DNA of 64,000 nt, taken from NCBI RefSeq assembly GCF_013374995.1, contig NZ_CP056030.1, positions 1,024,501 to 1,088,500 of the forward strand. Reading direction: 5' to 3'. Below the pieces are notes generated by a model. It was not told the origin of the DNA. It did no database searches and was given only the letters and a program-made list of their open reading frames with translations. Source of the stretch: Pseudomonas eucalypticola (GTDB lineage Bacteria > Pseudomonadota > Gammaproteobacteria > Pseudomonadales > Pseudomonadaceae). Position 1 is the stretch's first letter. Each line of letters begins with the position of its first letter. Positions 36,858-44,333 of this stretch are shown here, in pieces. A program made the position numbers and the translations under genes.

Positions 36858-37964
36858 ATGAAATATTTCAAATTGCCCGACCTGGGCGAAGGCTTGCAAG
36901 AAGCTGAAATCGTGCAATGGCACGTCAAGGCCGGCGACACGGTCAAGGCCGACCAGCTGTTGGTGTCGGTGGAAACTGCCAAGGCCCTGGTGGATATCCC
37001 GGCGCCCTACGACGGCGTGGTCGCCAAGACCTTCGGCGGCGAAGGCGACCTGCTGCACGTGGGCGAACCCCTGCTCGGGTATGAAGGCGAGGCCGACGCG
37101 GGCACCGTGGTGGGCCGCCTGGAAGGTGGGGGCACTGCCAGCGCCGATCAGTTCTTCGTCGGTGCGGCCCCCTCCACCCGCGAACACCTGGCCACCCGTG
37201 CCACCCCGGCGGTACGCCAATTGGCGCGTCAGCTGGGTGTGGACCTGACGGCGTTGTCCGGTTCTGGCAGCGACGGCCTGATCACCCGCGCTGACGTCGA
37301 GGCTGCGGCCCAGAGCGCCCAGGACCGTTTCGGCGGCGAAAAGCTGCGCGGTGTGCGCCGCAGCATGGCGTTGAACATGGCCAAGTCCCATGCCGAAGTG
37401 GTACCGGTTACCCTTTTCGGCGACGCCGACCTGCACCGCTGGGGCCAAGCCCGCGACCCTTTGATCCGCTTGGGCAAAGCCATGGCCGCCGCCTGCAAGG
37501 TAGAACCGGTGCTCAACAGCTGGTTCGACGGCCGCAGCCTGTCGATCCGCACCCACGAAACCCTGGACCTGGGCATCGCGGTCGACACCCCGGACGGCTT
37601 GTTCGTGCCGGTATTGCGCGACGTCGGCAACCGCAGCGCCGAAGACCTCCGGGAGGGCATGAGCCGGCTGCGCGCCGACGTCAAGGCGCGCTCCATACCG
37701 CCACGGGAAATGATGGGCGCCACGATTACCTTGTCCAACTTCGGTACCTTGTTCGGGCGCTACGCCAACCCCGTGGTGGTACCGCCTCAGGTGGCGATCA
37801 TTGGCGCAGGGGGCATCCGTGAAGAACCGGTGGCGGTGGAAGGGAAGGTGGTGGTGCACCCGATACTGCCGCTGTCGCTGACGTTCGACCACCGGGCGGT
37901 GACGGGCGGGGAAGCGGCGCGGTTCATGCGGGCGCTGGTGGAGGCATTGCAAGCGCCCGAGTGA
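36858..37964 (+). CDS. 2-oxoacid dehydrogenase E2 (dihydrolipoamide acyltransferase)
   Basis: A 368-residue E2 with a single N-terminal lipoyl domain (residues 1-78, lipoyl Lys42 in VETAKAL), a peripheral-subunit-binding domain (about residues 115-150, TPAVRQLARQLGVDLTALSG), and a catalytic domain. In the catalytic motif the usual HxxxDG reads HRAVTGG, so the Asp position is Thr. The complex has no dedicated E3 gene here, so a shared lipoamide dehydrogenase is presumably used. Length is somewhat short for E2, mainly because only one lipoyl domain is present. It ends the ldh operon. Confidence 0.88.
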   Translation: MKYFKLPDLGEGLQEAEIVQWHVKAGDTVKADQLLVSVETAKALVDIPAPYDGVVAKTFGGEGDLLHVGEPLLGYEGEADAGTVVGRLEGGGTASADQFFVGAAPSTREHLATRATPAVRQLARQLGVDLTALSGSGSDGLITRADVEAAAQSAQDRFGGEKLRGVRRSMALNMAKSHAEVVPVTLFGDADLHRWGQARDPLIRLGKAMAAACKVEPVLNSWFDGRSLSIRTHETLDLGIAVDTPDGLFVPVLRDVGNRSAEDLREGMSRLRADVKARSIPPREMMGATITLSNFGTLFGRYANPVVVPPQVAIIGAGGIREEPVAVEGKVVVHPILPLSLTFDHRAVTGGEAARFMRALVEALQAPE

Positions 37965-38020
37965 GACCTGCCCGCATCCACCACCGACGCGGCCCGGGCC
38001 GCTGTTACAGGCCCTGGCCG

Positions 38021-38284
38021 TTATTCGGCGCCTTCGCCGCTGATCAGCTCGTTCAGCGCATCCGGCTGGCTCTTGAACGCCTTGGCGAACACATCGCGGT
38101 TCTTGGCCATGTAGATGCCCGCGTCTTCAACCTGCTGCTCACTCAGGGACGGGACGGCCTTTTTCAGGACTTCTGCGAGCAGTTCAGCCAGCTCGAGCAT
38201 TTTGTCATGACGGTCAGCTTCGGCTTTATCCATGAACAAACGCTCCAGATCTCGGCTGCTGCGGTATACCACTTCGACGGCCAT
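38021..38284 (-). CDS. yebG: DNA-damage-inducible protein YebG
   Basis: An 87-residue YebG family protein (MAVEVVYRSSRDLE, then DKMLELAELLAEVL). The family is SOS-induced in enteric bacteria but its function is unknown. The start ATG at 38284 follows GAGGTG. A perfect LexA box lies 44 bases upstream, which supports both the identity and DNA-damage control. Convergent to the E2 gene. Confidence 0.9.
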   Translation of the reverse strand: MAVEVVYRSSRDLERLFMDKAEADRHDKMLELAELLAEVLKKAVPSLSEQQVEDAGIYMAKNRDVFAKAFKSQPDALNELISGEGAE

Positions 38285-38327
38285 TCACCACCTCACATGC
38301 CTTTACGATAGTTGTCGGTTACGACTA

Positions 38328-38343
38328 CTGTTTGTTTATACAG
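38328..38343. promoter_or_regulatory. LexA (SOS) box upstream of yebG
   Basis: On the minus strand the sequence is CTGTATAAACAAACAG, an exact CTG-N10-CAG LexA site with the favoured TATA after the first CTG. It is 44 bases upstream of the yebG start. On the other side it faces the psiE gene about 190 bases away. Confidence 0.9.
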
Positions 38344-38378
38344 TGAAAGGATAAGGGATTTCGTTGCCGCTGGATAGT

Positions 38379-38466
38379 GGCAATTTACCTGGAGCTTTGT
38401 GACAGGGTGAGACAAATTGCCGTCACTGCAAGGCCAGGCCGCTGATGCACAATGACCTGGCCTTTT
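38379..38466 (+). ncRNA. Candidate structured RNA or leader upstream of psiE
   Basis: Two competing stems and a terminator-like hairpin follow each other. GGCAATTT (38379-38386) can pair with AAATTGCC (38414-38421); GTGAC (38399-38403) can pair with GTCAC (38422-38426); then AAGGCCAGG (38430-38438) and CCTGGCCTT (38456-38464) with four T make a Rho-independent-like terminator. There is no open reading frame here. The region lies between yebG and psiE; the RNA would be a small RNA or an attenuating leader of psiE. Confidence 0.4.
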
Positions 38467-38533
38467 ACCTGCATGGCGTGGGTGTGCCTGTAGATGAAAG
38501 CATCCGTTACCCACGAGTCAAGGAACCTGTACC

Positions 38534-39022
38534 GTGAAAAACAATTGGGCTGATGCCATGCGCAAGAATGTCCACCACCTGGCCGGGTCGCTGGGCAACC
38601 TGCTGGTCGAGAGCTTTCACTACCTGGCGTTGTTCGCCATTGGCGGTATCACGGCCTGGGCGGCGGTGATGGCGTTTCTGGGCATGATGGAGAAGGGCAA
38701 CATCACGGTCGATGACATCCTGTTGCTGTTCATCTACCTGGAGCTGGGGGCCATGGTGGGTATCTATTTCAAGACCAACCACATGCCCGTGCGCTTTCTG
38801 ATCTACGTGGCCATCACCGCGCTGACGCGCCTGCTGATCTCCGACGTGTCCCACCACGGGCCTGCGGACCTGGGTGTGGTTTACCTCTCCGGCGCGATCC
38901 TGCTCCTGGCGTTTGCCATCCTGGTGGTGCGCTATGCCTCGTCGCGCTTCCCCTCGGCCAAGGTGCCGGACCCGGACGCCACGGTGAAGGGGGCTTTGAC
39001 CGAAGAGAAAGGTGAGACTTAA
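38534..39022 (+). CDS. psiE: Phosphate-starvation-inducible protein PsiE
   Basis: A 162-residue inner-membrane protein of the PsiE family. Four hydrophobic segments are visible (about residues 26-50, 60-78, 85-100, 115-135), with the conserved LLLFIYLELGAMVGIYFKTNHMPVRFLIYVAITALTR reading in two parts. In E. coli the gene responds to phosphate starvation and CRP; no pho box is clear here. Its 3' end overlaps the convergent immunity gene by four bases. Function is unknown. Confidence 0.88.
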   Translation: MKNNWADAMRKNVHHLAGSLGNLLVESFHYLALFAIGGITAWAAVMAFLGMMEKGNITVDDILLLFIYLELGAMVGIYFKTNHMPVRFLIYVAITALTRLLISDVSHHGPADLGVVYLSGAILLLAFAILVVRYASSRFPSAKVPDPDATVKGALTEEKGET

Positions 39023-39303
39023 GGCAACTGCACCTTGAGGCCCCGGGCTATCTGATCCGCGATATAGAACGCATCCTTGAGCGCTTCGCACAGTTCGGGG
39101 TCGGTTTCCTCGAACTCCTTGACCGCTATGGCGCCCAGGGTGAGGTCATGCAGGCGTGCCTTGTCCGTTTCACGCTTTTCCAGGATGGCCTTGATGAAGT
39201 AAAGCTGGTCGAGGGCCGATGCATAGACCTCGAAAGCCGGGATGCGGCGATAGCGGTCCTGGGCGATGGCGATGGCTTTGTCGATGAAGTCTAGGGCGGT
39301 CAT
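39019..39303 (-). CDS. Tsi6-like immunity protein
   Basis: A 94-residue, all-helical protein matching the Tsi6 immunity family of P. aeruginosa. The most conserved part is HDLTLGAIAVKEFEETDPEL followed by CEALKDAFYIADQIARGLK. In P. aeruginosa this family blocks the NAD(P)-consuming toxin Tse6. The start ATG overlaps the toxin stop as ATGA, so the pair is coupled. The acidic face matches the role. Confidence is high because both partners occur together. Confidence 0.88.
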   Translation of the reverse strand: MTALDFIDKAIAIAQDRYRRIPAFEVYASALDQLYFIKAILEKRETDKARLHDLTLGAIAVKEFEETDPELCEALKDAFYIADQIARGLKVQLP

Positions 39304-40787
39304 GGGCTTCCTGGGTTGAACAGGGTTTTCTGGTTGGAGAACAGCTGCTGCGCGCCACCCTCGGCCGGGAAGGGCTGGCCCTTCACGGACCAGGTGTCGA
39401 TGACTTTGGCCGAGGTGCTGCGCAGCACCTGTATCTTGTCGGCGGTCTGGTAGCTGTTGAGCACCTTGGGCTCGATGATGTTCAGGGCGCGGTTGGTACC
39501 CATGGGGTTGATGCCCAACTGCGTGGGTTGCACCGTGGGGCTCAGGGAGTACCAGTTGCCTTGCGGGGCGCCGGGTGACTGATATTGCCACAGGTTCTTG
39601 CTGCTGTTGAATGTCTGCACCTGCACGGGGTAGTCGAAGTCCAGGCCATTCATGTATGAGGCGGCATCCCTGGCGCTATAGCCCTGCTCCTTGAAGAAGT
39701 TGGCCGCCACTTCGCGATTGGCGCGGATGTTGATGTCGCGGTTGATGTCACCGGTGCGCTGGTAGCGCTGGTTGAGGTATTCGCGGCGCGACAACTGCGG
39801 TTTCGCCGGCTCGGCGGTCGGTGGTAGCGGCTCCACCGGCTTGGCCGTCTCGGCCTTGGGTTGCAGGCGGATGGGCTCTTCGGCCTGCTTGACCGGGGCG
39901 CTGGTGCGCGGTTGCAGTGAACGCTCTGCCAGCAGTTGCTGTTCATTGCGCGCCAGCCAGTCGGCCAGGCGGCGCTCGCTGATCTGTTGTTGCAGCAGCG
40001 CCGAACGGGCTGCGATGCCTTCGGCGCTGCTGGCAAGGGCGCCCTTGACCTGCCCGCGTGTCAGGTAAGTAACGATCGCGGTCAACAGCAGCATGACCAG
40101 TTGTTCCTGGCCGCGGGCCAGCTCGCGGGCGGCCTGGTTGATGCGTGCCTGGCGCGTGCTGGCGTGGCCGCCGCCGGGTTCCAGCCGGCTACCACTGGTC
40201 TTGTTGTCCACCCGCCAGGCGGTGACGATGCCGTTCTGCAGGGTTTCCAGGCAGGCGGGAAGGCCGTCGTAGAAGTACTCGGCAATCGCCGACAAGCCCA
40301 GCCCCAGCAAAATCAGATTGCCTATTTCCAGGCCGATACCGGCGCCGGCTGCCGCACCTGGGGCGGCGCCTACGCCTGCGCCCAGTACGCCGCCGGCCAC
40401 ACCGCCGGCAATGCTGCCCAGCGTCACGCTGCAACCCAGGATGAGTACAACCTGTTTCACCAGGTCGAGCAGTACATCGACAATGTCCTCGATGTGGAGG
40501 CTGGCCCAGCGATGAGTGAGGTCGTGACGGATGAGCGGGTAGGATTGTTGCAGTGCCTGGCGCACTACTTCTATTCGTTGGCCGCCCAATTGCGCATAGA
40601 CATGGCTGGCGCCGTGTTCCAGGCGCTGGCTGACGCCATTCCAGGTGGCGTGCAGGCCGCTGCTGGCGCTGCTCAAGCCGTGATCAAGGGTGTGGTGGAA
40701 ATCGCTGAACCGGTGGTTCAGATTACGCTCGATCTCCGCCCAACTGGGAATGCGCGAGGAAAAATCCATTGCCGTGATGCTGTCCAT
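39300..40787 (-). CDS. Tse6-like (polymorphic toxin type 46) effector
   Basis: A 495-residue protein. Residues 1-100 are helical; residues 105-172 are extremely hydrophobic and Gly/Ala rich (VILGCSVTLG, then a run of GxxxG, then LILLGLGLSAIAEYF), as expected for a membrane-crossing translocation segment. A middle linker is rich in Pro, Lys and Glu, and residues 334-495 resemble the Tse6 toxin domain, which hydrolyses NAD(P)+ (DINRDINIRANREVAANFF, GNWYSLSP, QVLRSTSAKVIDTW). No PAAR repeat precedes it, unlike P. aeruginosa Tse6. The start is either 40787 or 40769; the ribosome site is weak. Confidence 0.75.
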   Translation of the reverse strand: MDSITAMDFSSRIPSWAEIERNLNHRFSDFHHTLDHGLSSASSGLHATWNGVSQRLEHGASHVYAQLGGQRIEVVRQALQQSYPLIRHDLTHRWASLHIEDIVDVLLDLVKQVVLILGCSVTLGSIAGGVAGGVLGAGVGAAPGAAAGAGIGLEIGNLILLGLGLSAIAEYFYDGLPACLETLQNGIVTAWRVDNKTSGSRLEPGGGHASTRQARINQAARELARGQEQLVMLLLTAIVTYLTRGQVKGALASSAEGIAARSALLQQQISERRLADWLARNEQQLLAERSLQPRTSAPVKQAEEPIRLQPKAETAKPVEPLPPTAEPAKPQLSRREYLNQRYQRTGDINRDINIRANREVAANFFKEQGYSARDAASYMNGLDFDYPVQVQTFNSSKNLWQYQSPGAPQGNWYSLSPTVQPTQLGINPMGTNRALNIIEPKVLNSYQTADKIQVLRSTSAKVIDTWSVKGQPFPAEGGAQQLFSNQKTLFNPGSP

Positions 40788-40791
40788 GATG

Positions 40792-40808
40792 GGTTCGCAG
40801 GGCGAACC
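40792..40808. promoter_or_regulatory. Perfect 7-bp palindrome just upstream of the toxin gene
   Basis: GGTTCGC, spacer AGG, GCGAACC. It ends 4 bases before the start codon at 40787 and would lie over the ribosome-binding area or a repressor site. It is a good candidate for control of the toxin gene; no protein can be named. Confidence 0.45.
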
Positions 40809-40860
40809 TCATCATGAACCGGCGAACGTTGCAACGTTTGGCAATGAAAAAACGAGAGGG

Positions 40861-41190
40861 TCAGATACCCACTTGCAGGCCCGGTTTATCGCTCAGCCAG
40901 CCCTTGGCCGGGGGGGTGGGCAGCTTCAAGGCATCGCCGTCGGTCATGGCGGCGAGGATTGCCATGGCGCTGTGCCCCTGCTCGATGGCAATGCCGAACT
41001 TGATGCTGTCGATCAGGCGTTTGACCCGCTTGGGGTCATTGCGCTGGGCGGCGCTGATCATGCGTTTAGCCACGACCCCGGTTTCATTGGACAGGGTCAG
41101 CATGATGCTGCCGTCCAGACGCTCGATGCTGAGGTTGACCCGGTACTCGGGCTGAAAGGCATCACTGATCACTTGAAAGGGGTTTTCCAT
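40861..41190 (-). CDS. DUF3509 family protein
   Basis: A 109-residue DUF3509 protein, a family found almost only in Pseudomonas. The conserved core is VNLSIERLDGSIMLTLSN and AGVVAKRMISAAQRNDPKR in slightly altered form. The function is unknown. It lies upstream of the toxin gene on the same strand with a 73-base gap, so it may be part of the same transcript, but its family is common outside secretion loci. It is not a recognisable Eag chaperone. Confidence 0.85.
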   Translation of the reverse strand: MENPFQVISDAFQPEYRVNLSIERLDGSIMLTLSNETGVVAKRMISAAQRNDPKRVKRLIDSIKFGIAIEQGHSAMAILAAMTDGDALKLPTPPAKGWLSDKPGLQVGI

Positions 41191-41406
41191 GGTGCGTCAC
41201 CTGAAAATATAAGACCTGCATCAATTGACTGGGTTGGGGCGTGTTAGTTCGACAACCCGGGCCACATGGGTCAGTGCAAGCGCCATGCCGCCGCCTGGGA
41301 AACTTCGCGTGCGCGGGCGTGTGTGCGGACGGGGGTGGGGCGGGCTGGGAGGGCGCGCGGTGTCTGGGACGCGGCCAGGTCCGCTGCTGCAAGCGGTTTG
41401 AGCATG

Positions 41407-41437
41407 AAAAAGGCGAGCCTTTGGCTCGCCTTCTTTT
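41407..41437. terminator. Terminator after the HPF-like gene
   Basis: AAGGCGAGCC and GGCTCGCCTT pair perfectly over a TTT loop. On the minus strand TTTTT follows, so it ends the HPF-like gene at 41452. On the plus strand CTTTTG follows. Confidence 0.8.
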
Positions 41438-41451
41438 GTTGCAGCATGTGT

Positions 41452-41856
41452 TTAGCTGTTCAAGGCCTGTTCGTTTTCCAGGAATTCTTCCTGTAACAGG
41501 GCATCGGCCTCGCCTGTCGCACCATTCTGGCTATTGACCGCACGCTTGCTGCGCAGCTTGCCGAACAAGTGCTCAAGGGCGTTGTGCAATTTGCTGGCGG
41601 CCCCTTCCACTGCCTGATCCAGCGTGGCGGCCTTGTGGGTCACGGAAATCGGTTGGTGGCCTTTTGGCCGCGCTTCCATCTGGCAGCGCTTGTCGTGGGG
41701 GCCGGGCTTGTCGCCGTTTTCATCGGCCAGGTGAACCTCGATGCGCGTGAGGTCTTCTTCGAAACGGTCGAGCGTGCTCTCTACGGTACTGCGTACCCAC
41801 TCCTCCAGTCGAATGCTGCTTTGAATATGGTTGTCGCTATTGACTTGGATTTGCAT
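41452..41856 (-). CDS. HPF/RaiA family ribosome-associated protein
   Basis: A 134-residue protein of the HPF/RaiA (S30AE) family, which binds the 30S subunit and promotes ribosome hibernation or translation inhibition. The N-terminal VRSTVESTLDRFEEDLTRIEVHLADE and the basic loop HDKRCQMEARPKGHQPISVTHK are typical. The C-terminal 30 residues are extra and acidic (EADALLQEEFLENEQALNS) and are not part of the S30AE fold. Start at 41856. A terminator follows. It is independent of the nearby toxin locus as far as can be seen. Confidence 0.82.
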   Translation of the reverse strand: MQIQVNSDNHIQSSIRLEEWVRSTVESTLDRFEEDLTRIEVHLADENGDKPGPHDKRCQMEARPKGHQPISVTHKAATLDQAVEGAASKLHNALEHLFGKLRSKRAVNSQNGATGEADALLQEEFLENEQALNS

Positions 41857-42059
41857 AGTTCATCCCTTATTCAGCTAGCTCGCAAGAGATGCGCCGAGGG
41901 TGGAAATCAGCGCCTCTTGATTACAAGGTCGGGCAGTTGGACGAACAATTCAACCCCCCGGTGAAGATAAATATTTTGCAACCTATTGGATCAAGGCGCG
42001 GGTTTATTTCAGCCACCGCCGATCGTTTCGTAGGAGCGGATGCGCTTTGCTTTGCGCAT

Positions 42060-42078
42060 GAGAATATTTATCATTAAT
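42060..42078 (+). promoter_or_regulatory. Fur-box-like site upstream of the DUF3649-PepSY-DUF3325 operon
   Basis: GAGAATATTTATCATTAAT matches the 19-bp Fur consensus at 13 of 19 positions by my own count. It lies 40 bases before the first start codon of the operon, in an A+T-rich stretch that is unusual for this window. A second, poorer match (GATAAATATTTTGCAACC) begins near 41965. Confidence 0.65.
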
Positions 42079-42118
42079 ATCGAGTCATTGTGTTCCAGCC
42101 TTCGAGCCTGCCACCTTC

Positions 42119-42421
42119 ATGAAAACCACCTCCGTCGGTCTGCCGGTCGTCTACCGCCTCGGGGTCTGCTCGCGCATCGTCGCCGCGGCCCTGGGCGGGT
42201 ATCTGCTTGCCTCGTTGACGGGCATCAGCCTGGCCGCGCTCGTACCCCTGGCGCGTGGCGAGGCGATGATCAGCGGCATGATGCTGTCGTTCCTGGTGTA
42301 CGTGGTGGCGGTGCTGTGGTGCTTCGCCTGCCATTCGGCCTGGCGTGCCTGGTTGGGGCTGCTGGTGCCGAGCCTGGTGCTGGCGGCGCTCAATGGCTTG
42401 CTGTTGTGGGGGCGCCACTGA
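42119..42421 (+). CDS. DUF3649 family membrane protein
   Basis: A 100-residue inner-membrane protein of the DUF3649 family, with two or three hydrophobic helices (about residues 20-38, 48-68, 76-96). In Pseudomonas it is regularly followed by PepSY and DUF3325 genes near iron-siderophore receptors. Its TGA overlaps the next ATG by one base. A Fur-like site lies upstream. Function unknown. Confidence 0.82.
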   Translation: MKTTSVGLPVVYRLGVCSRIVAAALGGYLLASLTGISLAALVPLARGEAMISGMMLSFLVYVVAVLWCFACHSAWRAWLGLLVPSLVLAALNGLLLWGRH

Positions 42422-43974
42422 TGAAAGAGGGCTTTCGTCAGGCCATGGCCTGGCTGCACACCTGGGCCGGGCTGGTGTTCGGCTGGCTGCTGTTCGCCAT
42501 CTTTCTGACCGGTACGCTGAGTTACTTCAAGGACGAGGTCAACCACTGGACCCACCCGGAAATCGTCCTCCATCCACTGGACGACGCGGCGGCCCTGGAC
42601 AAGGCCCAGCGCTACCTGGAGCAGCACGCCGCGGGGGCGAAGACCTGGTACATGAACCTGCCGGATGAGCGCCAGCCGTATATCCAGGTCATGTACCAAG
42701 AACCGTCCGGGCGCTTCGCCAACCAGCTCCTGGACGCCGCCAGTGGCCAGCTTGCGGCGGCGCGGTCGTCCATGGGGGGTGAGTTCTTTTACCAGTTCCA
42801 CTATCAATTGCAGCTTCCGTACCCCTGGGGCCGCTGGCTGGCCAGCCTGTGCGCGCTGGTGATGCTGGTGACCCTGGTCAGCGGCATCATCACCCACAAG
42901 AAGATCTTCAAGGAGTTCTTCACCTTCCGCCCGCGCAAGGGGCAGCGTTCGTGGCTCGACGGCCATAATGCCGTGGGGGTACTGGTCTTGCCGTTTCATC
43001 TGATGATCACCTACAGCAGCCTGGTGATTTTCATGACCATGCTGCTGCCGGGCAACATCCTGGCCCAGTACGGCAAGCAGACCAGCGCCATCTACGATGA
43101 CCTGATGCCAAGCAGGGGCGTGCCAGCCGCTGCCAACCAGCCGGCACCGCTGGTACCCCTGTCGGAGCTGTACCGAGACTTCCAGCAGCAGGCCCCCGGC
43201 AGTCGTCTCGGCCTGATCGAAGTGGACCACCCCGGCGACGCCAATGCCTCGGTGGTGTTCGGCCGTCACGGCGGCGACCGCATCGTTCACCAGATCGGCT
43301 ATGGGCGCGTGTATGACGGCGTTTCGGGGGCACTGCGTTTCGATCGTCAGGTCAGCTCGGTGCCCATGATGATCGCCGGTGGTTTGTATGGCATGCACAT
43401 GGGCCACTTCGCCGGGCCGGGGCTGCGCTGGCTGTATTTCCTGGCGGGTATCGGGGGCACCGCGATGATCGGCACCGGCCTGGTGATGTGGCTGGGCAAG
43501 CGCCAGCTCAAACATGCCAAGAGCGCCCGCCAGCCGTTCCACTTGCGCCTGGTGGCAGTGCTCAATGTGATGAGCATGGGCGGCCTGATGCTGGCGGTCA
43601 TCGGCTTCTTTTACGCCAACCGCTTGCTGCCGCTCGAACTGGCGGGGCGCAGCGGCCTGGAGGTGCGAGTGTTCTTCTGGATCTGGGCATTGTCGGCGCT
43701 GCACGCGGCCCTGCGCCCGGCACGTCAGGCGTGGCTCGAACAATTGGGGCTGGCGGCGCTGCTGTACGCCGGGTTGCCGTTGCTCAATGCCCTGACCACC
43801 GACCAGGGCCTGAACCACTCAGTGATAGAGGGCGACTGGGCCATGGCGGGCGTCGACCTTGCCGCGCTGGCCTGGGGCCTGCTGCTGGCCTGGGCGGTGC
43901 ACAAGTTGTGGCGCAACGTGCCGGTCGTCAAGGCACGCAAGGTCGCCATGCGCGCGGAGGGTGAGCCCACATGA
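42421..43974 (+). CDS. PepSY-associated TM protein (siderophore-iron reductase-like)
   Basis: A 517-residue membrane protein of the PepSY-TM type. Residues 8-40 form the first helix (HTWAGLVFGWLLFAIFLTGTL), followed by a PepSY-like periplasmic region, a second helix pair near 150 with SGIITHKKIFKEFFTFRP, and further helices (about 180-210, 330-355, 385-405, 425-500). His residues in HTWAG and SGIITHKK could bind haem. Such proteins are proposed to reduce ferric siderophores in the inner membrane. It is between DUF3649 and DUF3325 genes with overlapping codons. Confidence 0.88.
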   Translation: MKEGFRQAMAWLHTWAGLVFGWLLFAIFLTGTLSYFKDEVNHWTHPEIVLHPLDDAAALDKAQRYLEQHAAGAKTWYMNLPDERQPYIQVMYQEPSGRFANQLLDAASGQLAAARSSMGGEFFYQFHYQLQLPYPWGRWLASLCALVMLVTLVSGIITHKKIFKEFFTFRPRKGQRSWLDGHNAVGVLVLPFHLMITYSSLVIFMTMLLPGNILAQYGKQTSAIYDDLMPSRGVPAAANQPAPLVPLSELYRDFQQQAPGSRLGLIEVDHPGDANASVVFGRHGGDRIVHQIGYGRVYDGVSGALRFDRQVSSVPMMIAGGLYGMHMGHFAGPGLRWLYFLAGIGGTAMIGTGLVMWLGKRQLKHAKSARQPFHLRLVAVLNVMSMGGLMLAVIGFFYANRLLPLELAGRSGLEVRVFFWIWALSALHAALRPARQAWLEQLGLAALLYAGLPLLNALTTDQGLNHSVIEGDWAMAGVDLAALAWGLLLAWAVHKLWRNVPVVKARKVAMRAEGEPT

Positions 43975-44300
43975 TGGCGGTCGTCGGCTTGCTGTGTTAT
44001 TCGGGCTTCGCTGCCCTCTGCCTGGGCATGGAGCGCCACTACCGCGACCTGGTCGGGCGCCCCCCGCAGGCCCGTGTCAGCCTGGCCCTGCGCCTGGTGG
44101 GCGGGATGCTGCTGGCGGCGGGGTTATGGCTGGCCGTGGTGCTGGATCACGGCTGGAGCATGGGCTTGGTGCATGGGTGCGCCGCGCTCATGGCCAGCGT
44201 GATGCTCTGGGTGTTCATGCTGCCGTACCGGCCACGGCTGGCGGTGGGGCTGGCCGGTGCCGCCGGGGTGCTGGGGCCGATACTCGGGGTGGTCCTGTAG
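43971..44300 (+). CDS. DUF3325 family membrane protein
   Basis: A 109-residue protein with about four hydrophobic segments (residues 2-20, 38-58, 62-82, 88-108). It belongs to the DUF3325 family that accompanies PepSY-TM proteins in iron operons. The start at 43971 overlaps the PepSY stop as ATGA (a second ATG is at 43974). It ends the operon; the convergent ghrB-type gene begins its 3' end 34 bases away. Function is unknown. Confidence 0.8.
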   Translation: MMAVVGLLCYSGFAALCLGMERHYRDLVGRPPQARVSLALRLVGGMLLAAGLWLAVVLDHGWSMGLVHGCAALMASVMLWVFMLPYRPRLAVGLAGAAGVLGPILGVVL

Positions 44301-44333
44301 GGGGCCGGGCGCCGGTGTGGCGCCCAGCGTTAC

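Noticed and set aside
40861..41190. DUF3509 gene as an Eag-type chaperone for the toxin
   Set aside because: The sequence matches the Pseudomonas DUF3509 family and not the Eag fold; its position next to the toxin is probably chance.
42151..43818. A 555-codon minus-strand frame opposite the PepSY gene
   Set aside because: It has the His/Gln/Gly-rich composition typical of antisense frames in high-GC DNA, no domain, and lies wholly over a conserved gene.
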